A stretch of 64,000 bases of DNA, taken from assembly GCF_003432485.1 (NCBI RefSeq), contig NZ_QVNQ01000009.1, positions 62,001 through 126,000 of the forward strand, read 5' to 3'. The notes beneath the pieces were generated by a model. That model did not search any database. It was not told the DNA's origin and saw nothing but the letters and a program-made list of their open reading frames with translations. This DNA comes from Actinomadura spongiicola (GTDB lineage Bacteria; Actinomycetota; Actinomycetes; Streptosporangiales; Streptosporangiaceae). Shown here in pieces: positions 34,001-43,635 of the stretch; position 1 is the first letter of the stretch; every line of letters begins with the position of its first letter. A program made the translations under genes and the position numbers.

Positions 34001-34366
34001 ATGACCAGGTCTCCTCGGATCACCCATATCGCATGGGGTCGCATGGAAGTCGAAGGGCTTGAGCCGGGCAAGGACTTCAAGCTGTATCCGGGCGGCGGAC
34101 GCGAGTGGGACTGGGCGGAGCACGGGACCCGGCACGACCCGGGCGTCCAGCCGGGCGACGTCCAGGAGTTGATCGAGCACGGCTGTACGGTCGTCGTCCT
34201 CAGCCGGGGCATGGAGCTGCGCCTCGGGACGATGCCCGAGACCCTGCGGGTGCTGCGGGACGCCGGGATCGAGGTGCACGTGGCGGAGACGACCGAGGCC
34301 GTCGCCCTCTACAACAGGCTGGCCGAGACCGAACGCGCCGGCGGTCTCTTCCACTCGACGTGCTGA
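34001..34366 (+). CDS. Mth938-like (AAMDC) domain protein
   Basis: A 121-residue protein covering the whole Mth938-like fold: ITHIAWGRMEVEG, KDFKLYPGGGREWDW, GVQPGDVQELIEHGCTVVVL, SRGMELRLG and IEVHVAETTEAVALYNRLAE. The family is widely spread, structurally known and of unclear function. Vertebrate AAMDC has a link to metabolism, but no activity can be inferred here. The ATG at 34001 is preceded at exactly six bases by TACGCT and has no ribosome-binding site, so a leaderless transcript is likely. It is divergent from the orphan histidine kinase. Confidence 0.85.
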   Translation: MTRSPRITHIAWGRMEVEGLEPGKDFKLYPGGGREWDWAEHGTRHDPGVQPGDVQELIEHGCTVVVLSRGMELRLGTMPETLRVLRDAGIEVHVAETTEAVALYNRLAETERAGGLFHSTC

Positions 34367-34463
34367 GCCACCGTTCCTGACATCTCACTCTTTCTTCGGA
34401 CACCACGGTGGGACGGCCCGTCCCGTCCTATAGTTCTGCAAACTCGATCATGGAGAGCCGACC

Positions 34464-35492
34464 GTGTCCGTCCCCTCGCCGTCCCCTCCCGCGCCGTCCG
34501 GGGCCGCACCGGTACTGCGGGTCACGCTCGGCCGCGGGGCCTACCGATGGCCGTTCCGGGTCGCGCTGGCCGCCCTGGCGGTCGGCGCGCTCGCGGGGCC
34601 GTCCTCCCGCGCCGCCGGGTACGGCGGCGGCGCGCTCGTCGCCCTGGCCGCCGCGGTGTGGGCCTTCGCGATCCACCGCGACCGCCTCGTCGTGACCATG
34701 ACGGGCACGGGCCTGGTCCTGCGCCGCGGCGCCGACGAGGCGACCGTCCCCGGCGGCGCCGTGGACGCGGTCGGGATCGTGTGGCGGGGCACCGACCCCG
34801 TCTGGACGGTCTGGTTCGACCCTGGCGCGGCACCGGGCGTCGACGCCGTCACGACCGTCGAGGGCGATGCCGCCGTGCTGCTCCGCGACCGGGACCTCCC
34901 CTCCGGCCGGCTTCCGGCCGTGCGCGCCGCCGTCACGGAGGAACTCGGCCTTCGCTGGCGCGTCCTCGACGGCACGGGCGAGGAGATCGATCCCCCCAAG
35001 GCGGACGCGCTGGGCAGGGCGGACCACGTCCTCGTGGACGGCGTCCTCACGAACGGCGGCCTCGCGAACGGCGCGGGCCGGTACCGCGACGAGCGCGACG
35101 GCGCCCTCCTCGCCGTCGCCTCCGGTCGCCGAACGGTCGTGCTGCGCGACCCGAACGCCGGGCGACTGCTCGTGTTCCGCAGGACGCCCCGGCCCACCCG
35201 CCGCAGGATCGTGCGCGTGTCCGACGCGGACGGCCGGTTCCTAGGGACGGTCCGGGGCCCGCGCGAGCCGTCCTTCCACACGCCGAGCGGGATGCTCCTC
35301 GGCACCACCCGGCAGCATGGCGACCGTCACGTCGTCACCGGCATCGACGGGCGCGAGTCCGCGTCGCTGCGGAGGACGGGCGGCCCTGATGAGGGCCGCG
35401 TGCGGTTGGAACGGTCACCGTCGGCCCCCGAGCCGCTGCGCACGCTCGCGCTGGCGCTGCCGCTGGTGGTGCGGTCGGCGCGCCGGTCCTGA
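34464..35492 (+). CDS. Hypothetical protein with two N-terminal membrane helices
   Basis: A 342-residue protein I do not recognise. Two hydrophobic stretches (about 31-45, FRVALAALAVGALAG, and 53-68, GGGALVALAAAVWAFAI) form a hairpin near the N-terminus, similar to the small PH-like proteins of actinobacteria. The following segment (RLVVTMTGTGLVLRRGADEA, then VDAVGIVWRGTDPVWTVWF) is compatible with such a beta-rich domain. Residues 200-330 hold further strand-like repeats (LVFRRTPRPTRRRIVRVSDA, GRFLGTVRGPREPSFHTPSG) reminiscent of scramblase-like or tubby-like barrels; this is only a guess. The GTG start has GGAGAG eight bases upstream, and TATAGT at 34429 is a good -10 box. Confidence 0.6.
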   Translation: MSVPSPSPPAPSGAAPVLRVTLGRGAYRWPFRVALAALAVGALAGPSSRAAGYGGGALVALAAAVWAFAIHRDRLVVTMTGTGLVLRRGADEATVPGGAVDAVGIVWRGTDPVWTVWFDPGAAPGVDAVTTVEGDAAVLLRDRDLPSGRLPAVRAAVTEELGLRWRVLDGTGEEIDPPKADALGRADHVLVDGVLTNGGLANGAGRYRDERDGALLAVASGRRTVVLRDPNAGRLLVFRRTPRPTRRRIVRVSDADGRFLGTVRGPREPSFHTPSGMLLGTTRQHGDRHVVTGIDGRESASLRRTGGPDEGRVRLERSPSAPEPLRTLALALPLVVRSARRS

Positions 35493-35544
35493 GTCGCGGC
35501 CCCGGGCGGCGGCTCGTGGCGGCCCCCTATCCCATGGACGGCGG

Positions 35545-35575
35545 TTGCGGCAACCGGGGTGCGCCGGGTTAGCGT
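35545..35575 (+). promoter_or_regulatory. Promoter of thiC
   Basis: TTGCGG (35545-35550) and TAGCGT (35570-35575) are separated by 19 bases. Transcription would start near 35582, a few bases before the TPP aptamer. The spacing is slightly long, so confidence is moderate. Confidence 0.45.
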
Positions 35576-35588
35576 CAGGGACGACAGA

Positions 35589-37462
<1,874 letters not shown>

Positions 37463-37629
37463 CCAGGCGTTCCGATCGGGCCTCCCGGCCGGGTCTCGGG
37501 ACCGGGCGCGCGGGCCGGCGGCGGAGTGACCGCGAGGTGCGGGCTACTATCAAGGGACCGTTCCAAAAGCCGCGGATCCCACGGATCGCCGCGGGCCCGC
37601 TGCCCGGCCGGGAAGGACCGACAACTCAG

Positions 37630-38217
37630 GTGACCAGCGACGACACGCCATCGGCCCCGGCGCGGGCGGTGCGCTCCGATGTGCGCCGCAACCGCGCCCG
37701 GCTGCTCGCCGCGGCGCGGGAGATGTTCGAACGCGACGGGGCCGGCGCCTCCCTGGAGGGGGTCGCCCGGCTGGCGGGCGTCGGCATCGGAACGCTCTAC
37801 CGGCACTTCCCGACGCGCCAGGACCTCCTGGAGGCGATGCTCGCCGACGCCTTCGAGGCGCTGGCCGCCGACGCTCGGGAACGGCGGGTCTCGCCCGTGC
37901 CCGGGGAGGCGCTGGCGGAGTGGCTGCGCGCGTTCATCGAACGGACCACGGCGTTTCGCGGGATGGCGGCCGCCGCCCTGATGTCGCTGCGGGAGGACCG
38001 GGCCGACCCGTTCCCGGCGTGCCGGGCGATGCGCGAGGCGGGCGAGGCGCTGTTCGTCCGCGCCCAGGAGGCCGGGGACGTGCCGGCGGACGTCGCGTTC
38101 GCCGACGCGCTGCGGCTCGTGGGCGCGATCGCGACGGTCACCGAACGGGAGCCGGAGGCCGCCGACCGGCTGCTGGCCCTCGCCGCCGCCGGGCTGATCC
38201 CCGGCAAGACGGGCTAG
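37630..38217 (+). CDS. TetR family transcriptional regulator
   Basis: A 195-residue regulator. The TetR helix-turn-helix is RNRARLLAAAREMFERDGAG followed by ASLEGVARLAGVGIGTLYRH and FPTRQDLLEAML (about residues 18-65). The C-terminal half is helical with ALAEWLRAFIERTTAFRGMA and resembles the SbtR-like C-terminal group. The GTG at 37630 (VTSDDTPSAPARAVRSDVRR) fits the usual length. It follows thiC by about 170 bases without sign of co-transcription and converges with the metallophosphoesterase gene, so its target cannot be guessed from position. Confidence 0.88.
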   Translation: MTSDDTPSAPARAVRSDVRRNRARLLAAAREMFERDGAGASLEGVARLAGVGIGTLYRHFPTRQDLLEAMLADAFEALAADARERRVSPVPGEALAEWLRAFIERTTAFRGMAAAALMSLREDRADPFPACRAMREAGEALFVRAQEAGDVPADVAFADALRLVGAIATVTEREPEAADRLLALAAAGLIPGKTG

Positions 38218-38230
38218 GACTTCACGCGGG

Positions 38231-39070
38231 TCAGGCGGTCTCGGGGACGGGCAGGATCCGGCGTGGGCCGCGCGGCGCGGCGGCGGGCCGTCTGCGCCAT
38301 TCGCGCGGGTAGCCGACCGACACCTCGATGTGGGGAACGTCACCGGTCCAGATCGTCCGGGGGATGTGCAGGTGCCCGTACACGACGGACACGGCGTTGA
38401 ACCGGCTGTGCCAGTCGGCGGTTCGGACCGTTCCGCACCACTGGGCGAACTCCGGGTACCACAGGACGCGGGTGGGCTCGCGGACGAGGGGCCAGTGGTT
38501 GACCAGCACCGTCCGCGTTCCCGGCTCCAGGGCCGCGAGCCGCTTCTCGGTGTAGGCGATCCGCGCGTCGCACCAGGCGTCGCGCGTGGGATGCGGGTCC
38601 GGGTGCAGGTAGACCTCGTCGGTGCACACGACGCCCGCCTCGTGCGCGACCTTCAGGGCCTCCTCCTTGGTGGACGTCCCGTCCGGCCGGAACGTGTAGT
38701 CGTACAGGAGGAACAGCGGCGCGATGGTCACGGGACCGTTCTCGCCGTCCCACACGGGGTACGGGTCCTCGGGCGTCAGCACGCCGAGGCCCCGGCACAT
38801 CTCGACGAGCGCCCGGTAGCGGGCCTCGCCGCGCGCCTGCACCGGGTCGTTCTTCACGGTCCACAGCTCGTGGTTGCCCGGCGTCCAGATCACGGTGGCG
38901 TAGCGTTCGGCGAGCGTGCGGAGGGTCCATTCGACGTCGGCCAGTCGCTCGGCGACGTCCCCGGCCACGATCAACCAGTCGTCGCCGGACTCGGGCCGCA
39001 GGCCCTCGACGAACGCGCGGTTCTCGGGGAAGCCGACGTGCAGGTCGCTGATCGCGTGGACATCGCCCAT
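38231..39070 (-). CDS. Calcineurin-like metallophosphoesterase
   Basis: A 279-residue phosphoesterase with all metal ligands of the calcineurin-like fold: AISDLHVG (Asp and His near the N-terminus), VAGDVAER, TPGNHELW, NHWPLVR and YGHLHIPR. Such enzymes use two metal ions to cut phosphomono- or diesters. Actinomycetes often carry one like this near secondary-metabolite genes, but none is seen here. The ATG is preceded at six bases by TACGAT on the minus strand, so leaderless transcription is likely. Substrate unknown. Confidence 0.9.
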   Translation of the reverse strand: MGDVHAISDLHVGFPENRAFVEGLRPESGDDWLIVAGDVAERLADVEWTLRTLAERYATVIWTPGNHELWTVKNDPVQARGEARYRALVEMCRGLGVLTPEDPYPVWDGENGPVTIAPLFLLYDYTFRPDGTSTKEEALKVAHEAGVVCTDEVYLHPDPHPTRDAWCDARIAYTEKRLAALEPGTRTVLVNHWPLVREPTRVLWYPEFAQWCGTVRTADWHSRFNAVSVVYGHLHIPRTIWTGDVPHIEVSVGYPREWRRRPAAAPRGPRRILPVPETA

Positions 39071-39099
39071 CCAATGATCGTAAGCCCCGCGGCGGTGGC

Positions 39100-39678
39100 T
39101 CAGTCCCCCTCGTCGGGGTCGTCGGCGGGGAGCGTGAAGAGGCGGATGTGCACGGGCCGGGCTCCGGGGGGCGCGTCCTCGCGGCTGTGGGCGTGCTCGC
39201 GCAGGAGCCGGATGTAGGCCTCGTAGAACGACGCGAGGCCCTCCTCGGTCATGTGGGCGAAGCCGCGCGACAGCCGCGCCCAGGCGCGGTCGCGCTCGTA
39301 CTCGGCGGGCAGCGCGCGGAACAGCTCCAGGTCCTCGGCGTGCGCGACGCGGATCAGCTCGTCGAGGACGGCCCGGTCCTCGGGGGCCACGGTCTCCGGG
39401 GCGGGCAGCCGCAGGTCGCGCGGGGTGTCGGCGGGCCGCCACCAGCGTTCCCTGCCGGTGGACCGCTCGGGGATCTCCTCGATGAACCCGTACTTCTCCA
39501 GCTGCCGCAGGTGGTAGCTGGTCGTCCCGGTGTTGGCGCCGACGACCTCACCGATCGTGGTGGACGTCGCCGGGCCGTGCGTGCGCAGCCGGTGCAGGAT
39601 CCTGCGGCGCAACGGGTGGCTGAGTGCCTTGATCCTGCCCGGGTCGTCGAGGATCACCGGCTCGGTCTCGTCCTTCAT
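39100..39678 (-). CDS. ArsR-like winged-helix regulator (HTH_20 type)
   Basis: A 192-residue regulator. The winged helix lies at about 10-90: DPGRIKALSHPLRRRILHRL, TTIGEVVGANTGTTSYHLRQ, LEKYGFIEEIPERSTGRERW. The rest is helical (LDELIRVAHAEDLELFRALP; MTEEGLASFYEAYIRLLREH) and probably an effector or dimer domain. No metal-binding cysteines are present, so it is not a classical metal sensor. It is divergent from the membrane hydrolase gene at 39758, and the gap between contains a palindrome array (39697-39740) that would let it control both. The start follows a GGGGA closely spaced to the ATG. Confidence 0.87.
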   Translation of the reverse strand: MKDETEPVILDDPGRIKALSHPLRRRILHRLRTHGPATSTTIGEVVGANTGTTSYHLRQLEKYGFIEEIPERSTGRERWWRPADTPRDLRLPAPETVAPEDRAVLDELIRVAHAEDLELFRALPAEYERDRAWARLSRGFAHMTEEGLASFYEAYIRLLREHAHSREDAPPGARPVHIRLFTLPADDPDEGD

Positions 39679-39696
39679 GGGGAGCAGTCTAATACT

Positions 39697-39740
39697 ACAG
39701 AGGTATCTTTGCAGAGATTTCTTTGCAGAGAATCCTCTGT
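39697..39740. promoter_or_regulatory. Operator array between the ArsR-like regulator and the hydrolase
   Basis: TCTTTGCAGAGA occurs twice exactly, at 39706-39717 and 39720-39731, with starts 14 bases apart. Each copy is itself a near palindrome, TCTnTGCAnAGA. The pair is flanked by an inverted repeat ACAGAGG (39697-39703) and CCTCTGT (39734-39740). The array covers the expected -35 of the hydrolase gene and lies just upstream of a -10-like TAGTAT (minus strand, 39692-39697) for the regulator. It is a strong operator candidate. Confidence 0.65.
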
Positions 39741-39750
39741 GGTCTACGGT
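39722..39750 (+). promoter_or_regulatory. Probable leaderless promoter of the membrane hydrolase gene
   Basis: TTTGCA (39722-39727) and TACGGT (39745-39750) are 17 bases apart, and the ATG follows the -10 box by seven bases. There is no ribosome-binding site in between, so transcription probably begins at the start codon. The -35 lies inside the second operator copy. Confidence 0.5.
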
Positions 39751-39757
39751 GCTCGGC

Positions 39758-41212
39758 ATGAAGAAAGCGATGACACTTGCGCTGGCACTGGTCGCCGGCG
39801 TCCTTCTGGGCACGTCCTGGCTCACGCCGGCCGCCGCCTCCGACCGGATCGCGGCCTCGCCCCGGATCCCGGCGCCGTCCGGTCTGACCTCCACCGATGT
39901 GAGCTTCCAGGGATTCGGCGGGCTCACCCTGCACGGCACGGTCCTGTCGCCGGCGCGGAGCCGCGGGCGCGTGCCGGGGGTGGTGCTCGTCACCGGGTCC
40001 GGCGCCGGGGTGCCGCGCGAGCACCTGCTCACCGAGGCCACGCAGTTCGCGCGGCGGGGCCTCGCCGTCCTGATCTACGACAAGCGCTCCGAGGGCTACA
40101 CGGACCTGCGCCGCTCCTTCTCCGAACTCGCCGACGACGCGCTCGGGGCCGTGGGCGCGCTACGCGCCCGGCCCGGCGTCGACCCGGCGAAGGTGGGGTT
40201 GTGGGGGCTCAGCGAGGGCGGTTGGGTGGCGCCGCTGGCCGCGTCGCGGTCCGCGGACGTCGCGTTCGTGATCGTGGTGGGCGGCAACGCCATGTCCCCG
40301 ATCCGGCAGCAGGTCTGGAACGAGACCTCCGGGCTCCGCCGGGCGGGCGTGTCCGGGTCGCTGCTCGACCACGCGAAGCGCAACTTCGCGCGGCTGGGAG
40401 CGGACGCGGGCCTGTTCGCCGAGGCGTTCTTCGACGCCGAGGGCGTGCTGGAGCGCGTCCGGCAGCCGCTGCTCGGCATCTGGGGCGAACACGACCTGCA
40501 GACTCCGCCCGCGGACAATCCGCCGAGGTTCGCGCGGGCGCTGCGCCGGGGCGGCAACACCCACTACACGTTCCGCTTCTTCCCGAACGCCGACCACGGC
40601 GCGCACGTGACCCCCGACGGAGGTCTGACCCGTGGTGAGGCGCTGGCTCCGGGATACGCCGACCTGGTCGGCTCCTGGGTCCGCGACGTGACGAGCGGAC
40701 GGCTGCCCGACGCCGACGCGGCGGCACCCCCCGCCCAGGACCATCGGAGCACGGAGATCTCGCCGTCGCCGTGGTGGGCGTCGGGCTGGTCGCAGCTCGC
40801 GGCGTTCGCGTTGTTCGTCGTCGCGTTCACCGCGTATCCGCTGACCGCCCTGGTGCGGCGGGTTCGGGGACGGACCGTGCGCCCGGTGACCCGCTGGGCC
40901 CGCCTGCTCGCCGGAGCGGGTCTCATGGCCGTGCTCGGCGGTTTCGTCTACATCTTCTACCTGATGGCCGCCGGACGGTGGCCGGACCCTGGGCCCGTCC
41001 TGGCGGGCAGGCCGCTGCCCTGGTTGGTCGTGCAAGGGCTCGCCGTTGCGGCCGTCGCCGCCACGGTCGCGACCGTGGCGGCGTGGTGGAGGACCCGGCG
41101 AGGGACGGGCGAGGCCGTCCCGGCGGGCGAACGCGTCCGGACCGGGCTGCTGCTCACCGGCGGCGTGGTGTTCGTTCCGTGGGCGGTCTACTGGGGCCTG
41201 CTCGTCCCGTGA
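39758..41212 (+). CDS. Secreted/membrane alpha/beta hydrolase with C-terminal membrane helices
   Basis: A 484-residue protein. Residues 1-27 form a signal peptide or first anchor (KKAMTLALALVAGVLLGTSW ... AAAS). The hydrolase domain (about 40-330) has VLVTGSGAGVPREH, LIYDKRSEGYTD, the nucleophile GLSEGGW, an acid region GIWGEHDLQTPP and NADHGAH. About 345-484 hold four helices (LAAFALFVVAFTAYPLTALV; AGAGLMAVLGGFVYIFYLM; two more). The layout puts the hydrolase outside the membrane. Substrate unknown. It is divergent from an ArsR-like regulator that shares its operator. The leaderless start is discussed in the promoter entry. Confidence 0.85.
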   Translation: MKKAMTLALALVAGVLLGTSWLTPAAASDRIAASPRIPAPSGLTSTDVSFQGFGGLTLHGTVLSPARSRGRVPGVVLVTGSGAGVPREHLLTEATQFARRGLAVLIYDKRSEGYTDLRRSFSELADDALGAVGALRARPGVDPAKVGLWGLSEGGWVAPLAASRSADVAFVIVVGGNAMSPIRQQVWNETSGLRRAGVSGSLLDHAKRNFARLGADAGLFAEAFFDAEGVLERVRQPLLGIWGEHDLQTPPADNPPRFARALRRGGNTHYTFRFFPNADHGAHVTPDGGLTRGEALAPGYADLVGSWVRDVTSGRLPDADAAAPPAQDHRSTEISPSPWWASGWSQLAAFALFVVAFTAYPLTALVRRVRGRTVRPVTRWARLLAGAGLMAVLGGFVYIFYLMAAGRWPDPGPVLAGRPLPWLVVQGLAVAAVAATVATVAAWWRTRRGTGEAVPAGERVRTGLLLTGGVVFVPWAVYWGLLVP

Positions 41213-41223
41213 CCCCGCGCCGG

Positions 41224-41724
41224 TCAGTCCCTTCCCCACAGGTACACGCCGACGCTCATGGCGAGGAGGCTCGCCCAGCTGAAGACGGCGCGGACGGTGT
41301 TCCAGGCGGTCCAACGGCCGGAGTAGTCCGACCAGACCCTCGCCGCCTCGGACGCGTCCCCGGGGATCGTCACGGCGTCCAGGTCGTTGTTCATCGGGAT
41401 GTTCACCGCGAAGCTCGGGACCAGCGCGCCCACGAAGTACACGGCCGCGGCGACGAAGAACAGGATCGCCGCCGACCTGTGGTCCAGCGTCAGCAGCAGG
41501 ACCCCGGCGACGACGGCCAGCAGCGGGACGAGCAGGAACATCGCCACGAACACCGGGTTCTGGATCTTCTGGTTGATGCCCTGCATCGCGTCGATCGCCG
41601 ACGCGGGCCGGGCCGCGTTCAGGCCGGGCATCACGCCGGTGGAGAAGCCGAAGAACGTCCCGGCCATACCGGCCGCCATGATCAGGGAGAGCGTCACCGA
41701 GACGCCCGCGAGAGCGGATCTCAT
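41224..41724 (-). CDS. DUF1772 (anthrone-oxygenase-like) membrane protein
   Basis: A 166-residue membrane protein with four helices: LAGVSVTLSLIMAAGMAGTF, PVFVAMFLLVPLLAVVAGVL, SAAILFFVAAAVYFVGALV, TVRAVFSWASLLAMSVGVYL. Between helices lie NIPMNNDLDA and SDYSGRWTAWNTVRA, the conserved N-P-N and W-x3-N-x-R segments of DUF1772. Some fungal members oxidise anthrones; the bacterial role is unknown. GGAAGG lies about nine bases upstream of the ATG. The NmrA-like oxidoreductase gene ends 30 bases upstream, so both are probably one transcription unit under the AraC regulator. Confidence 0.87.
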   Translation of the reverse strand: MRSALAGVSVTLSLIMAAGMAGTFFGFSTGVMPGLNAARPASAIDAMQGINQKIQNPVFVAMFLLVPLLAVVAGVLLLTLDHRSAAILFFVAAAVYFVGALVPSFAVNIPMNNDLDAVTIPGDASEAARVWSDYSGRWTAWNTVRAVFSWASLLAMSVGVYLWGRD

Positions 41725-41753
41725 GGTCGTGGTTCCTTCCGTGGAAAGGTGTG

Positions 41754-42605
41754 TCAGATGGTCCAGATGCCGCTGGCCGCGGTCCGCCGGGCGTAGTCGG
41801 CGAAGTCCTTCGGGGCACGGCCGAGCGCGCGGCGGACGCCGTCGGTCGGGCGGGCGTTGCGGCCGTCGAGGACGGTCCCGAACAGGTAGGCGAGGAAGGC
41901 GACGAGGTCTTCGGAGAGGCCGAGTTCCCTGAGCTCGGCCGCGTAGTCGTCCAGCGGGACGGGGACGAACGCGATGTCGCGCCCGGCGGCGCGGCCGATC
42001 TCGGCGACGGCCTCGGCGAAGGTGAGCGCGCGAGGGCCGGTCACCTCGTAGACCTCGCCCTCGTGGCCGTCGCGGGTGAGCGCCGCGACGGCCACGTCGG
42101 CGATGTCGTCGGCGTCCACGAACGGCTCCGGCACGTCGCCCGCCGGGAGGACGACCTGCCCCGCGCGAACGGGGTCGAGGAGGTAGTCCTCGCTGAAGTT
42201 CTGCGCGAACCAGCTCGCCCGCACGACCGTCCACGCGAGGCCGGACGTCTGGACGATCCGCTCGCACGCCCGCGCCTCGTCCTCGCCCCGTCCCGACAGC
42301 AGGACCACGTGCCGGACCCCGGCGTCCACGGCCGCGGCCGTGAACGAGCGGACGGCCTCCGGCGCGCCCGGTGCGGCCAGGTCGGGGTAGTACGACAGGT
42401 AGACCTTGTCGACGTCCCGCAGCACGGGCGCCCAGGTGGCCTCGTCCTCCCAGTCGAAGCGCGGGGACGCCGACCGCGAGCCCATGCGGACCGCGACGTC
42501 CAGGGCCTCCAGCCGCTCGACCACGCGGCGGCCGGTCTTGCCGGTCCCGCCGAGGACGAGGGTGAGGCCGGTTTCGTTCGGGTTCTGCGTCTCGTTCGTC
42601 GTCAT
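41754..42605 (-). CDS. NmrA-like / NAD(P)-binding oxidoreductase
   Basis: A 283-residue Rossmann-fold protein. The dinucleotide motif is TLVLGGTGKTGRRVVERL (about 15-32), followed by VRMGSRSASPRFDWEDEATW, GVRHVVLLSGRGEDEA, TVVRASWFAQNFSED and VYEVTGPRALTFAEAV. There is no catalytic Tyr-x3-Lys of short-chain dehydrogenases, which fits atypical NmrA/YtfG-type members that bind NAD(P)H and reduce quinones or act as redox sensors. It is divergent from an AraC regulator, a frequent pairing for such genes. It is followed by the DUF1772 gene. Confidence 0.87.
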   Translation of the reverse strand: MTTNETQNPNETGLTLVLGGTGKTGRRVVERLEALDVAVRMGSRSASPRFDWEDEATWAPVLRDVDKVYLSYYPDLAAPGAPEAVRSFTAAAVDAGVRHVVLLSGRGEDEARACERIVQTSGLAWTVVRASWFAQNFSEDYLLDPVRAGQVVLPAGDVPEPFVDADDIADVAVAALTRDGHEGEVYEVTGPRALTFAEAVAEIGRAAGRDIAFVPVPLDDYAAELRELGLSEDLVAFLAYLFGTVLDGRNARPTDGVRRALGRAPKDFADYARRTAASGIWTI

Positions 42606-42686
42606 GCCCTCAAGTCAACAGAGGAGCCGCTCCAGCGACCATCGTTGAGAAGCTCGCCCGCATACGTGAGCGTCTACGCTGGTCGG

Positions 42687-43625
42687 ATGGACGCGCTCAC
42701 CGATCTGCTGGACGGGCCACGGGCGCGGGGAGCGTTCATGCTCCGCTCGACGTTCACCCCTCCGTGGGCCATCCGGATCCAGGACGAGGCGCCGCTGACG
42801 CTGCTGTCCATGGTCCGCGACGACGCGTGGCTGATGCCCGACGGCGGCGAGCCGGAGCGCGTCTCCCCCGGCGACCTGGTGATCTTCCGGGGGCCCGATC
42901 CGTACACGGTCGCCGACGACCCGGCGACCGCGCCGCAGATCGTCATCCACCCGGGGCAGCGCTGCACCACCCCGGACGGGACGAGCCTGTCGGAGGCGAT
43001 GGACCTCGGGGTGCGCGCCTGGGGCGACGACCCGGACGGCACCACGGTCATGCTGATCGGCGCCTACCAGATGCGCGGCGCCGTCACACGGCGGCTGCTG
43101 TCCGCGCTGCCGCCGATCGCGATCGTGCGCGGCGACACCTTCAGGTCGCCGCTCGTCGACGTGCTCGGCGAGGAGATCGGCAGGGACGAGCCCGGGCAGG
43201 ACGTCGTCCTCGACCGGCTGCTCGACCTGCTGCTCATCGCGACGTTGCGCGCCTGGTTCTCCCGCCCGGACGCGCGGGCGCCCGGCTGGTACCGCGCCCA
43301 CGGCGACGCCGTCGTCGGGCCCGCGCTGCGGCTGCTGCACGACGACCTGGCGCACCCGTGGACGGTCGCGGACCTGGCGTCCGCGGTGGGCGTGTCCCGC
43401 GCGGCGCTGGCCCAGCGGTTCACGAAGCTGATCGGCGAGCCGCCCATGGCGTACCTGACCGGCATCCGCCTCGCGCAGGCCGCGGACCTGCTGCGGGAGA
43501 GCGACGCGACGCTGGAGACGGTGGCGCGCCGCGTCGGCTACGGCAACGGGTTCGCGCTCAGCACCGCGTTCAAGCGCGAGCACGGCGTCAGCCCGCAGGA
43601 GTACCGCGCCGGCCCGACCGGCTGA
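42687..43625 (+). CDS. AraC family transcriptional regulator with cupin (Cupin_6) domain
   Basis: A 312-residue regulator. The N-terminal cupin (about 10-180) has AFMLRSTFTPPWAIRIQDEA, DDAWLMPDGGEPERVSPGDL and PPIAIVRGDTFRSPLVDVLG. The AraC DNA-binding domain (about 210-308) has two helix-turn-helices: WTVADLASAVGVSRAALAQR and TLETVARRVGYGNGFALSTA, ending in KREHGVSPQEYRA. The ATG is preceded at six bases by TACGCT, suggesting leaderless transcription. It is divergent from the NmrA-like gene, which it probably controls together with DUF1772. It nearly meets the convergent PfkB kinase gene (10-base gap). Confidence 0.92.
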   Translation: MDALTDLLDGPRARGAFMLRSTFTPPWAIRIQDEAPLTLLSMVRDDAWLMPDGGEPERVSPGDLVIFRGPDPYTVADDPATAPQIVIHPGQRCTTPDGTSLSEAMDLGVRAWGDDPDGTTVMLIGAYQMRGAVTRRLLSALPPIAIVRGDTFRSPLVDVLGEEIGRDEPGQDVVLDRLLDLLLIATLRAWFSRPDARAPGWYRAHGDAVVGPALRLLHDDLAHPWTVADLASAVGVSRAALAQRFTKLIGEPPMAYLTGIRLAQAADLLRESDATLETVARRVGYGNGFALSTAFKREHGVSPQEYRAGPTG

Positions 43626-43635
43626 ACGGCCGCGC

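Noticed and set aside
30295-34062. A 1255-codon plus-strand open frame across several genes
   Set aside because: It covers the phosphatidyltransferase and orphan kinase genes in antisense and the Ser/Thr kinase out of frame. Composition is low-complexity and no domain is visible.
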